Assembly: GCA_027415455.1 (NCBI GenBank)
Contig: DAIBSV010000108.1
Span: 1 to 6,076 of the forward strand
DNA from: Nitrospirota bacterium
GTDB lineage: Bacteria; Nitrospirota_A; Leptospirillia; Leptospirillales; Leptospirillaceae
Direction of reading: 5' to 3'
DNA length: 6,076 bases
Of the stretch, positions 1 through 5,036 are shown one piece after another; the stretch's first letter is position 1, and each line of letters opens with the position of its first letter. The notes below the pieces were generated by a model. It did not search any database. It saw nothing but the letters and a program-made list of their open reading frames with translations, and had not been told where the DNA came from. Position numbers and translations under genes: made by a program.

Positions 1-58
1 TGCTGTGTCCAGCTCGGGGACAGTGAGCGGACGACGGTTGAGGCAGGGGATATGAGGG

Positions 59-220
59 TCACCCTCCGTCTACTCTCGCAGGCGTGCTCCCTGCCCGGAC
101 CGCCTGCCGCCGCGCAAAGACCGCCCTCCGGCTCACTCCTAACCTCCTCGCCACCTCTGTCGCGCTCCCCTTGAACGGGTTCGGGTCGACATAGGTCTTC
201 GCACGGCCCCCGACTGCCGC
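59..220 (-). other. Open frame with helix-turn-helix pattern after an in-frame TAG
   Basis: After the TAG at 223-221 that ends the neighbouring gene, the same frame stays open for 53 codons to a TGA at 61-59. Its third codon positions are mostly G or C, as in real genes here. The peptide contains TEVARRLGVSRRAVFARR, which fits the classical helix-turn-helix spacing: Ala at position 5, Gly at 9 and Val at 15. There is no ATG, GTG or TTG before that motif, so it is not an independent gene as read. It could be the true C-terminus of the upstream gene, cut off by a nonsense change, a base-call error or a recoded TAG. It could also be a chance match in an arginine-rich frame. No function can be assigned beyond possible DNA binding. 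Confidence 0.35.
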
Positions 221-616
221 CTATCCGAGCACTCGGGCCGACTCGATCCGATTCGCCTCCTTGCCCAAGCCGACGATTTTCGACTTCCGAACGAGAACGT
301 GACGACGGTCCATTCGGCCCTCTCCATCGAAGCAGCACTTCCGATCTCGGTTCCGAACGAATGCTTCGAGGACTGAGCCCCAAAACCGCTGTCGAGGCAG
401 CTGCATCAACTCCGTTCGAGCCGCCCCGTCCTTCGTCGGAACGAAGGCGACCAGCTCCGAGCGGTCCTCCGTCGGGTCCGGCGAGGGTTCGAGGAACCGT
501 GCGGTGAGGAACGTGAACGGTCGAATGGAGCCCAACTTGTGAACACTCAGCAAGAGGCTCGGCGAGGAGAGTGAGAATTGCGCGGTCGCGGGGATGCCCG
601 CTCCGTGCCCGGCCAT
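221..616 (-). CDS. Hypothetical protein, 131 residues
   Basis: I do not recognise the family. I chose the ATG at 616-614. The frame is open further upstream to a start at 757, but the extra 47 residues are arginine-rich and lack the codon pattern of the body. The body has a strong G/C preference at third positions and a balanced composition. A hydrophobic N-terminal part (FSLSSPSLLLSVHKLG, then RPFTFLTARFLEP) is followed by a charged, basic C-terminal half ending RIESARVLG. A CC pair lies near the middle of that half. No transmembrane helix or signal peptide is convincing. There is no clear Shine-Dalgarno site before the ATG. The next upstream gene runs the other way, so its promoter must lie in 617-774. 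The stop is TAG, and the same frame continues with a helix-turn-helix-like stretch, so the true product may be about 185 residues. Confidence 0.55.
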   Translation of the reverse strand: MAGHGAGIPATAQFSLSSPSLLLSVHKLGSIRPFTFLTARFLEPSPDPTEDRSELVAFVPTKDGAARTELMQLPRQRFWGSVLEAFVRNRDRKCCFDGEGRMDRRHVLVRKSKIVGLGKEANRIESARVLG

Positions 617-774
617 GATGCCTGGCGTTACGAGGTTGCCCGGTCGTAGAGCTCTAACGGCTCCTTGGCGCCCCGATCGCGTTGCGACCAGCACACGAAA
701 GTCGCGCTCCCGCCGACCGCTTTGGATCATGGGAGCTGCCTCCGCGATATCGGTCACCGGAGAAGCACATCCCG
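617..774. other. Intergenic region between divergent genes
   Basis: This 158-base stretch separates the minus gene starting at 616 from the possible plus ORF at 775. It should hold the promoter of the minus gene. The only ordered sequence I see is a 10-bp palindrome, TAGAGCTCTA at 647-656, about 31 bases upstream of the minus ATG, where an operator or archaeal TATA region could sit. I cannot identify a consensus promoter. Confidence 0.3.
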
Positions 775-936
775 ATGGACAAGGTGCCAGTTCCGTTCGT
801 GCCGTGCTCGACGGTTTTCGCAGGCTCTCTGAGCCATTCCGGATTTACTCGACGTCGGCGTCAGCACTTGCGTCGCGACCGAAAGGGCTCGCCCACCGCG
901 GAAGACGCGTCGTGGATGTGCGTCCCGAGTCGCTAG
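775..936 (+). CDS. Possible small basic protein, 53 residues
   Basis: This is a weak candidate. The frame has a G/C preference at third positions and starts at an ATG with GGAG at 759-762, about 12 bases upstream, which is longer than ideal. The product begins MDKVPVPFVPC, then has a strongly basic stretch (TRRRRQHLRRDRKG) and ends MCVPSR. One Cys and two His in the first 30 residues do not make a recognisable zinc finger. It lies in the same direction as the VOC gene, 131 bases upstream of it. It could equally be a chance open frame in a gap between genes. Confidence 0.2.
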   Translation: MDKVPVPFVPCSTVFAGSLSHSGFTRRRRQHLRRDRKGSPTAEDASWMCVPSR

Positions 937-1067
937 CCCTTGACGCGCGGATTCCAAGATTATTGGGCCGAGCGCGCGATATGTTCGGACGCGAGCTCAC
1001 CGCCGTGGGTACGCGGTTATTGCTTTGGGAGGCCTCGCCCCACTCGGATTCCAGGAGAATCTCCACG
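937..1067 (+). promoter_or_regulatory. Upstream region of the VOC gene
   Basis: No convincing gene lies between the small ORF and the VOC gene. An AT-richer patch, GGTTATTGCTTT at about 1014-1025, could be the promoter core, placing transcription start 20-30 bases before the ATG and leaving a leader with the ribosome binding site. A second AT-rich patch lies at 957-965 (AAGATTATT). Neither matches a consensus well. Confidence 0.2.
1053..1057 (+). promoter_or_regulatory. Ribosome binding site deciding the VOC start
   Basis: AGGAG ends ten bases before the ATG at 1068. The frame stays open for more than 150 codons upstream, so this site, together with the point where homology to the VOC fold begins, fixes the start. 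Confidence 0.7.
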
Positions 1068-1445
1068 ATGAAGATCAAGGGGATCGGTTGGGCCGGCGTC
1101 CGAACCAATTCGTTCGAGTCGATGAAGCACTTCGCCGAACAGACTCTTGGACTATCGGCCGTCCACGAGTCTCGAGACTTCGTAGTCTACCGACTCCCGA
1201 ACGGGGACAAGTTCGAGATCTTTGGTCCGAAATCTCCGTTCGCGCCAGAACAGTTTGCGCGCAACGAGGTCGTGTGCGGCTTCCGCGTGGACGATATTGA
1301 CCGCGCCCGGGAAGAGTTACAAGCCGCGGGAATCGAGCTTCTCGGTCCGGTGCATAGGGACAGCCCCGGTGGATACGCATGGCAGCACTTTCGCATGCCC
1401 GATGGTAAGGTGTTCGAGCTCACGTATGAACCGAATCCGCGGTAG
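1068..1445 (+). CDS. VOC (glyoxalase/bleomycin-resistance fold) family protein
   Basis: This is a 125-residue cytosolic protein of the vicinal oxygen chelate superfamily, a usual length for a single-domain member. It shows the two expected beta-alpha-beta-beta-beta modules. Module 1 starts at KIKGIGWAGVRT, runs through a helix ending LGL (27-29), then VVYRLPNGDKFEIFGP. Module 2 starts at EVVCGFRVDDIDRAREEL and ends FRMPDGKVFELTYEP. Glu50 (in KFEIF) and Glu117 (in VFEL) sit at the two usual metal-ligand Glu positions. The His normally found on the first strand of each module is missing (Trp8 and a Cys-Gly instead). A classical glyoxalase I or metal-dependent dioxygenase role is therefore unlikely, and the substrate is unknown. 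The start is supported by AGGAG ten bases upstream. The gene stands alone in function, with plus-strand ORFs of unknown function after it. Confidence 0.9.
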   Translation: MKIKGIGWAGVRTNSFESMKHFAEQTLGLSAVHESRDFVVYRLPNGDKFEIFGPKSPFAPEQFARNEVVCGFRVDDIDRAREELQAAGIELLGPVHRDSPGGYAWQHFRMPDGKVFELTYEPNPR

Positions 1446-1484
1446 GACTTTGGAGCCACCTCCCTGGGTCGTAATCGGCCCGAC

Positions 1485-1790
1485 TTGAACCGGCTCGAAA
1501 CGGTCTGGATGCATAGTTTTCGGCCGGTTCAGATCGTGTACGTTTCCCCCTGGACGAGGCAGCAGCTCGATAGTCTCGCCAAGGCGCGTAGGATCCTTGG
1601 GTACGCCGGCGCCTTTCCCCCCTACAAGGGCCTGATTCGGAGGCTCCACCGGGCGAAGACCTTCGATGAAGCGTTCCGTCTGCGGACGGCCTACCGTCAG
1701 CACCATACCAACTCTTCCGGACACCTTGTAAAGTCAATGACAAGGTTTGGGGGGGTGAGAGATTGGCGGCAGGCCCAAGTTCCCTCCTGA
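1485..1790 (+). CDS. Hypothetical protein, possibly the N-terminal part of a longer gene
   Basis: I do not recognise the family. The frame begins at TTG 1485, with an ATG at 1509 as alternative. Neither has a clear ribosome binding site. Up to about 1700 the codons strongly prefer G or C at third positions and the protein is balanced: TRQQLDSLAKARRILGYAG, then RLHRAKTFDEAFRLRTAYR. It looks helical and basic. The last 25 codons lose this bias. The ORF overlaps the next one (1763-2143) by 28 bases. Adding one G to the G7 tract at 1749-1755 would join the two into one protein of about 219 residues. Minus-strand ORFs over the same bases have poor composition and overlap the VOC gene, so I take the plus frame as real. 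Confidence 0.5.
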   Translation: MNRLETVWMHSFRPVQIVYVSPWTRQQLDSLAKARRILGYAGAFPPYKGLIRRLHRAKTFDEAFRLRTAYRQHHTNSSGHLVKSMTRFGGVRDWRQAQVPS

Positions 1791-2143
1791 CGCTTGGGGG
1801 CCTGAACCTTCAGACGCAAGCGTGGCAGATCGGAGCCAAGGTCCCTCCAACATCCTGCCTCTGTTGCGGCCGGCGGTTTAATGCTAACGACCAGGAGATG
1901 ATGGGACCCTCCGATGACGGCCCGTACCGATGTGTTTGCCGGCGCTGCTGGAGCCTACCATTCACCTACTTACCTGGAAAGATACTTGCTGACTGGGGTA
2001 GCGCCGGCTGCCCCCAGGCCGACGGCGACATCACCACTTCACTGTGCAGGATCGGATGTATTCCGCCCGCAACGGACGTGACTCAGCGGGCTGGAAGAAA
2101 GAGCCTACGGTTCGGTGAGCCGCTATTCATCAGGGGAGTATAG
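1763..2143 (+). CDS. Putative zinc-ribbon protein or C-terminal part of the preceding gene
   Basis: The 126-codon frame carries two knuckles typical of a zinc ribbon: SCLCCGRRF (Cys32 and Cys35) and YRCVCRRCW (Cys59 and Cys62, with an extra Cys57). They are 24 residues apart, as in many treble-clef or ribbon folds that bind one zinc. Two more Cys follow (GCPQ and CRIGC). The first codon, TTG 1763, has only a poor site before it (GTGAGAG). The stretch before the first knuckle reads as normal coding and is open back through 1750. This suits a C-terminal zinc domain fused to the 1485 ORF and separated by a one-base deletion in the G7 tract. The gene converges on, and overlaps by 14 bases, the minus gene ending at 2130. 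The role is unknown; nucleic-acid or protein binding is a guess from the fold. Confidence 0.45.
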   Translation: MAAGPSSLLTLGGLNLQTQAWQIGAKVPPTSCLCCGRRFNANDQEMMGPSDDGPYRCVCRRCWSLPFTYLPGKILADWGSAGCPQADGDITTSLCRIGCIPPATDVTQRAGRKSLRFGEPLFIRGV

Positions 2144-2456
2144 TCGCAGGTCCACCAACTTCTTCAAAATCGGCGAGGGCTGCTCGGAGGCTACTCCGGT
2201 GCCATCGACCGTAGAGCCAACGAACGATCATCGTTGGCTTCATGCCACTTGGCCCGTCAACGAACTCTTGCTCCTCTCGGTGGTCGAGACGGTATCCTAG
2301 ACGCTCGACGCCAAGTAGGAAGTTGAGGCGCGCATCACCGGCTAGCCACGTCTCCCAGTCCTTGACCCGCGACCACGCGAACGTAGTCCCGCGCTGTAAT
2401 GCCAAGCTCAGTACTGCGCCCGCGAGAAGGTACTCTGCCCAGGTTGGAATCTCCAT
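2130..2456 (-). CDS. Small single-helix membrane protein, 108 residues
   Basis: I do not recognise the family. The start at ATG 2456 is supported by two overlapping ribosome binding options on the minus strand: GAGGT four bases upstream and GGAGG twelve bases upstream. The longer frame to 2639 adds a basic stretch without coding character. The product begins MEIPTWAEYLLAGAVLSLALQ, giving one hydrophobic helix at about residues 8-22. A charged cytosolic part follows with LNFLLGVERLGYRLDHREEQEF and a C-terminal segment rich in Trp and Arg (RWLYGRWHRSSLRAAL). This resembles small membrane-anchored proteins with a C-terminal soluble tail. It is divergent from the 89-residue gene at 2547 and converges on the zinc-ribbon ORF, so it is probably transcribed alone. 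Confidence 0.65.
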   Translation of the reverse strand: MEIPTWAEYLLAGAVLSLALQRGTTFAWSRVKDWETWLAGDARLNFLLGVERLGYRLDHREEQEFVDGPSGMKPTMIVRWLYGRWHRSSLRAALADFEEVGGPATILP

Positions 2457-2546
2457 GAACACCTCGTTCCTCCAATCGAGATCCGGAGGGGGCCTAAAGA
2501 GGGTTGCGACGGTGGAACTATATCGGGGGACCCGGATGATGCCCGC
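2457..2546. promoter_or_regulatory. Divergent promoter region
   Basis: Ninety bases separate two genes that start in opposite directions. For the plus gene, ACTATATCG at about 2517-2525 lies roughly 25 bases before the ATG, the spacing expected for an archaeal TATA box driving a leaderless transcript; no good ribosome binding site precedes that ATG. For the minus gene, CTTTAGG (complement of 2493-2499) lies about 40 bases upstream of its ATG, which would leave a short leader holding its ribosome binding site. Both assignments are from position and composition only. Confidence 0.35.
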
Positions 2547-2816
2547 ATGGCTTCTTCCAGCGCGGCGAGCAAACCCCGTGATACGATTGTCGTGACCTTG
2601 GCCTTCCCTACCGATTCCGACGAATACCCCGGCGGTCACCTACCTGAAAACGAGTGTTGGGGAATCTGCTTCGTGAGTCTCCGGAAGAAGGACATGCCGG
2701 GCCGTCAGTTTCGCCTCCTGAAGAAACCAGTCGTCGCTCGGGAACTGATGGATCTCCCGCGAGCAGTAAAGAGGGCGTTGAAAGAGGCCGGCTTCAAGAT
2801 CCGGCCCAACGAGTAG
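2547..2816 (+). CDS. Hypothetical protein, 89 residues
   Basis: I do not recognise the family. The frame has a normal codon pattern and a mixed composition. A short polar N-terminus is followed by a beta-like strand (DTIVVTLAF), an acidic loop (PTDSDEYPGG), another hydrophobic stretch (CWGICFVSL), and a basic helical C-terminus (DLPRAVKRALKEAGFKI). No membrane segment is present. Two Cys (CWGIC) are four residues apart, without partners that would suggest metal binding. The ATG at 2547 has no convincing Shine-Dalgarno site but has an AT-rich box about 25 bases upstream, so a leaderless message is possible. It shares the 90-base upstream region with the divergent membrane gene and converges on the gene ending at 2909, with a 92-base gap in which I see no clear terminator hairpin. 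Confidence 0.65.
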   Translation: MASSSAASKPRDTIVVTLAFPTDSDEYPGGHLPENECWGICFVSLRKKDMPGRQFRLLKKPVVARELMDLPRAVKRALKEAGFKIRPNE

Positions 2817-2908
2817 GTTGGGCGGCACTGTTCAGGAGTCGGGGCCTACGCGCCGTACGGGCCCGGGCGATGTCGAACCCCTCGGTGGGTCGGCTTCCCG
2901 CACTCAGA

Positions 2909-3211
2909 TCACGGCAGCTTGGTCTGCGTCGTAGGCTTGAACTTGCGTTTCGGAGACTCTTCGAAATCGCTGACGGCTTCCAACTGGGGCTCTTCGGGGG
3001 CCCCGCCTCGCCTGGGCCTGCTCTTCTTTGCCGGCTCTATGAACTTGCCATCGCCTGTCCACTCGACGATCCCGAACCGCTTCAGGATCCCGGTCCTGTG
3101 GGGGCCTGAGTGCCCCACAGGCAACCGACAGTGCAGACGACGCTTGGCCTCAAACTGCCCCGTGTAGGTGAGCCTCTCGACTGTAGCCGGGCAGTTCTTT
3201 CTTCCAACCAT
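2909..3211 (-). CDS. Small basic protein with a Cys/His cluster, 100 residues
   Basis: The N-terminal part contains HCRLPVGHSGPHR: Cys28, His34 and His38 in the C-x5-H-x3-H arrangement often seen in small proteins of phages and mobile regions, probably binding zinc together with Cys7 (KNCPATVERL). Residues 40-58 (ILKRFGIVEWTGDGKFIEP) look like a short beta region. The C-terminal 40 residues are polar and basic (KKSRPRRGG, then SPKRKFKPTTQTKLP), probably disordered or nucleic-acid binding. I cannot name a family. It follows the 128-residue gene on the same strand after 35 bases and is the last gene of the minus-strand run. There is no Shine-Dalgarno site before the ATG. Confidence 0.65.
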   Translation of the reverse strand: MVGRKNCPATVERLTYTGQFEAKRRLHCRLPVGHSGPHRTGILKRFGIVEWTGDGKFIEPAKKSRPRRGGAPEEPQLEAVSDFEESPKRKFKPTTQTKLP

Positions 3212-3246
3212 TTGCGCCGTATCGGGACACGAATCGAGGGTTTCCC

Positions 3247-3633
3247 CTAACGGTGTTCTACGATTGAATGGACTTCAGCAAGAGCCATCTGCGTCGCTAC
3301 GGCGCGCCGCTGCTTGTCGGTTCCGATCTCGTCCCGGAAGATTTGCTCTGCGATCTGCATGACGGCGGGTTCCTTCGTCAGTTCGTTTCGCACCGGCTGC
3401 TGTGCTGAACTGAGGGCGAGGGTGTAGCGGGCCCATGCCTTGAGGAATAGTTTAGCGACCTCTTGGTCGTCCATGCGTGTGGAACCGGCGTTCCGGTCCA
3501 AGAGCCTTTCTATGCCCGTTTGAATGCGGAGGTGTGACAGGTCACACTCGGAAATAGAGCGCCAACGGGCCGAGAAAAGGTACAGTCCCCTGGTGGCTTC
3601 CTCGGAAATCGGTCGCAGACGCAGTTGATTCAG
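3247..3633 (-). CDS. Hypothetical helical protein, 128 residues, apparent CTG start
   Basis: A search limited to ATG, GTG or TTG would start this gene at TTG 3501 or ATG 3474 and lose its N-terminus. The frame upstream is clearly coding: NQLRLRPISEEATRGLYLFS, then RWRSISECDLSHLRIQTGIE. It opens at CTG 3633-3631, which overlaps the TGA of the preceding membrane gene (3632-3630) as CTGA and lies ten bases after AGGAGG. That layout is the usual ATGA coupling with C in place of A. The product is mostly alpha-helical, without membrane segments. Its middle (EVAKLFLKAWARYTLALSSA) and C-terminus (RRAVATQMALAEVHSIVEHR) are amphipathic. I do not recognise the family. Translation is probably coupled to the membrane protein upstream, suggesting that the two act together. 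Confidence 0.65.
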   Translation of the reverse strand: MNQLRLRPISEEATRGLYLFSARWRSISECDLSHLRIQTGIERLLDRNAGSTRMDDQEVAKLFLKAWARYTLALSSAQQPVRNELTKEPAVMQIAEQIFRDEIGTDKQRRAVATQMALAEVHSIVEHR

Positions 3634-3643
3634 GTAGGCGGAG

Positions 3644-3649
3644 CCTCCT
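3644..3649 (-). promoter_or_regulatory. Ribosome binding site for the CTG-initiated gene
   Basis: AGGAGG on the minus strand lies inside the end of the membrane gene and ends ten bases before the CTG at 3633. It is the strongest Shine-Dalgarno match in this cluster and is the reason for placing the start there rather than at TTG 3501 or ATG 3474. Confidence 0.55.
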
Positions 3650-4065
3650 GCGGGCCTCGATCTTTCGAAGGATAGTGCTTCTCAAAGGCATCTTCCTCTC
3701 GCTTGGCATAGGTCCTGCAGGCGACGGTGTGAACCACGATGCCGCCTACCGCAAGCAGAAAGAAATACTCGGCCCAGACAACCGTTGCCGGGACCTGTAG
3801 CAAGAGTAGAGTGCCGGCAGCAGCTACCACACTGTTTATCGTGCCGACGAGGAGGGTCTCCTAAAGAAGTAGCCCAGCCACTCGTAGTAAGGAGGGCTCG
3901 TCGAGTCGCGAGGCAAGACGAGATACTGTCGGATCCACTCGCTCTTGTCGCCAAAGTACTCTCGGACTCTGTTGATTGTCCGTGCAAGGGCACATGATTT
4001 CGGCCGGACCAAAAGGGTCGGTTGCCCAGGTTTAGGACTGCCCAGACCGTCGTGTGGTTAAGGGG

Positions 4066-4071
4066 CTCCTT
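4066..4071 (-). promoter_or_regulatory. Candidate ribosome binding site for the broken membrane gene
   Basis: AAGGAG on the minus strand lies just after a TAG (4074-4072) and before the first coding-like segment. No standard start codon follows at normal spacing, so either the start is unusual or a base is also wrong here. Confidence 0.35.
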
Positions 4072-4195
4072 CTAGGCCTTCAATCGGCGAGGCCGGAGAG
4101 ATTCGATTAGCTACTTGTTCGACGCCAAGCGGACGCGGAGGGACTTGCCTACCCGGGCAATTCGAATCCTACGCCGGTGGGCAGGATGTTCCTGG
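4072..4195. other. Gap inside the minus-strand cluster
   Basis: About 124 bases lie between the stop of the membrane-anchored gene and the next coding-like segment. All minus frames contain stops and I see no gene, tRNA or clear hairpin. It could carry an internal promoter, but none is recognisable. Confidence 0.3.
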
Positions 4196-4947
4196 TCACT
4201 CGCGCTTTTCGTCGGCGGGCGGCGCAGTTCGACGGTCCTTCGGGTCGGCGGGTCGGAGCGAAAGCGAGTCCGGACTCTTGCCTCCGCCATTCTTGAGGAC
4301 GAACTCGAACGGCCCATCCTCTCGGGTACCCCACTTGAGCGTCAGAGAAATGCGGTGGTCGGCGACCGAGAACGGATTCTTCTTGTGGTCCGGAAATCTG
4401 TAGTTGTCCGCCTCGTGGATGTAGCACAGTTCGTCATCGGCGACTTTCACCGCGATGTCAAGAAGGCGCTGTTCCCCCGGGTTGAGGGTTTGTCGCTCCG
4501 CCTCTTTGATTAAACCGGGTCAATCACCTCGCCGAGCGCGAGCCCCTGGGGCGTACTTACGAACCTCTGGTCGATTGGCTCGTCCTTGTCCACCCACTTG
4601 GGTTTGTAACCTTGAGAGCCACCATCTACTGATATAGAGCCATGAAGGTCGGCGGCGACGCCTCCGCCGAGAAAGTTCGTCGAACTGTTCCGGACCCAGA
4701 CGTGAATGAACTTCCACTTGGACTTCCCGTCCCACTTGTCCTCGGCGGACCATACGGCGAACGTAGGTGTTTGAAGGAGGAAGATGATAATCGACCCCAA
4801 GATTCCGGTGTCGACGGCCGCGACAAGGCCTAGCCCGAAGGCGAGCGTCCCGACTGGCTCGATCAGGTAGAAGGTTACGAGGAGCCCGGCGAGGAGTGCA
4901 CCCGTTGCGAGCGCCCCGACCATTTCATAAGAGACCCTTGACTTCAC
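4196..4947 (-). pseudogene. Membrane-anchored protein with C-terminal beta-rich domain, one frameshift
   Basis: Two ORFs read as one protein. The N-terminal part ends early at a TAA (4512-4510) after GEVIDPV. The C-terminal part continues in another frame as IKEAERQTLNPGEQRLLDIA, then VKVADDELCYIHEADNYRFP. One extra T in the run 4514-4512 restores about 250 residues. The start is GTG 4947, with GAGGTGG five bases upstream; GTG 4956 and ATG 4923 are alternatives. The N-terminus has two hydrophobic helices at about 9-29 and 32-58, with no cleavable signal. The rest (from KFIHVWVRN at 79) looks like a beta-sandwich domain of about 170 residues. The pattern of HVWVRN, RFVSTPQG, LNPGEQRLLDIAVK, NYRFPDHK and FEFVLKNGG resembles an uncharacterised prokaryotic family that I recall but cannot name. 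As read, the halves would be annotated separately, the second from GTG 4450. Its role is unknown. Confidence 0.7.
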
Positions 4948-4952
4948 TGGCC

Positions 4953-4959
4953 CCACCTC
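4953..4959 (-). promoter_or_regulatory. Ribosome binding site deciding the GTG 4947 start
   Basis: GAGGTGG on the minus strand ends five bases before GTG 4947. It overlaps the alternative GTG at 4956, which has no site of its own, so 4947 is preferred. Confidence 0.5.
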
Positions 4960-5036
4960 GATTTGGGATCCGCCCGACCTCGCTGCACTCGACTCGGTAG
5001 CGGCGCAGCCCCTTTGAGTGGTTCGTCCCCGCTCGC

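Larger units (their letters stand above)
3630..4071 (-). pseudogene. Two-helix membrane protein, broken by two single-base frameshifts
   Basis: The protein is spread over three frames. Segment 1 (about 4053 to 4014) reads TTVWAVLNLGNRPF. Segment 2 (4013 to 3861) reads LVRPKSCALARTINRVREYF, then KSEWIRQYLVLPRD and PPYYEWLGYFF. Segment 3 (3860 to 3633) reads ETLLVGTINSVVAAAGTLLL, then a second hydrophobic helix (WAEYFFLLAVGGIVVHTVA) and a charged tail ending QEAPPT. One extra T in the run 4014-4011 and one extra G at 3861-3860 restore a product of about 141 residues with helices near 66-87 and 93-112. Without repair only GTG 3830 onward, 66 residues, is translatable. AAGGAG (4071-4066) lies before the first segment, but no ATG, GTG or TTG follows it; ACG 4053 is the nearest weak candidate. 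I do not know the family. The TGA overlaps the CTG of the next gene. Confidence 0.65.

Noticed and set aside
430..447. CCTTCG-6-CGAAGG hairpin, a possible terminator
   Set aside because: It lies within the coding sequence of the minus gene 616-221 and has no T-tract; probably chance.
594..1067. Open frame of 158 codons in phase with and upstream of the VOC gene
   Set aside because: The composition is arginine- and serine-rich without domain character. VOC homology begins exactly at ATG 1068, which has AGGAG ten bases upstream. The upstream openness is a GC-content effect.
1443..1484. In-frame continuation of the VOC gene through its TAG into the 1485 ORF
   Set aside because: The VOC domain ends normally at FELTYEPNPR, so the stop is natural. 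Sharing a frame with the next ORF has a one-in-three chance.
1317..1743. Two minus-strand ORFs across the VOC end and the 1485 ORF
   Set aside because: Both overlap the VOC coding region and have shadow-like composition. The plus frame has better codon usage.
2654..3109. Plus-strand ORF of 151 residues
   Set aside because: It overlaps the better-supported plus gene 2547-2816 in another frame and is antisense to the Cys/His protein at 2909-3211.
3532..3547. 16-base inverted repeat GTGTGAC-AG-GTCACAC, a possible operator
   Set aside because: It would be attractive in an intergenic gap, but once the 128-residue gene is extended to CTG 3633 it lies inside coding sequence. Only 7-bp arms remain as evidence.
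4155..4185. TTCGAAT sequence resembling a tRNA T-loop
   Set aside because: The bases on either side do not form the five-pair T-stem, and no acceptor or anticodon arm can be drawn.
4115..4513. Plus-strand ORF of 132 residues
   Set aside because: It is antisense to the C-terminal half of the membrane-anchored gene, whose minus-strand reading has clear domain-like sequence.
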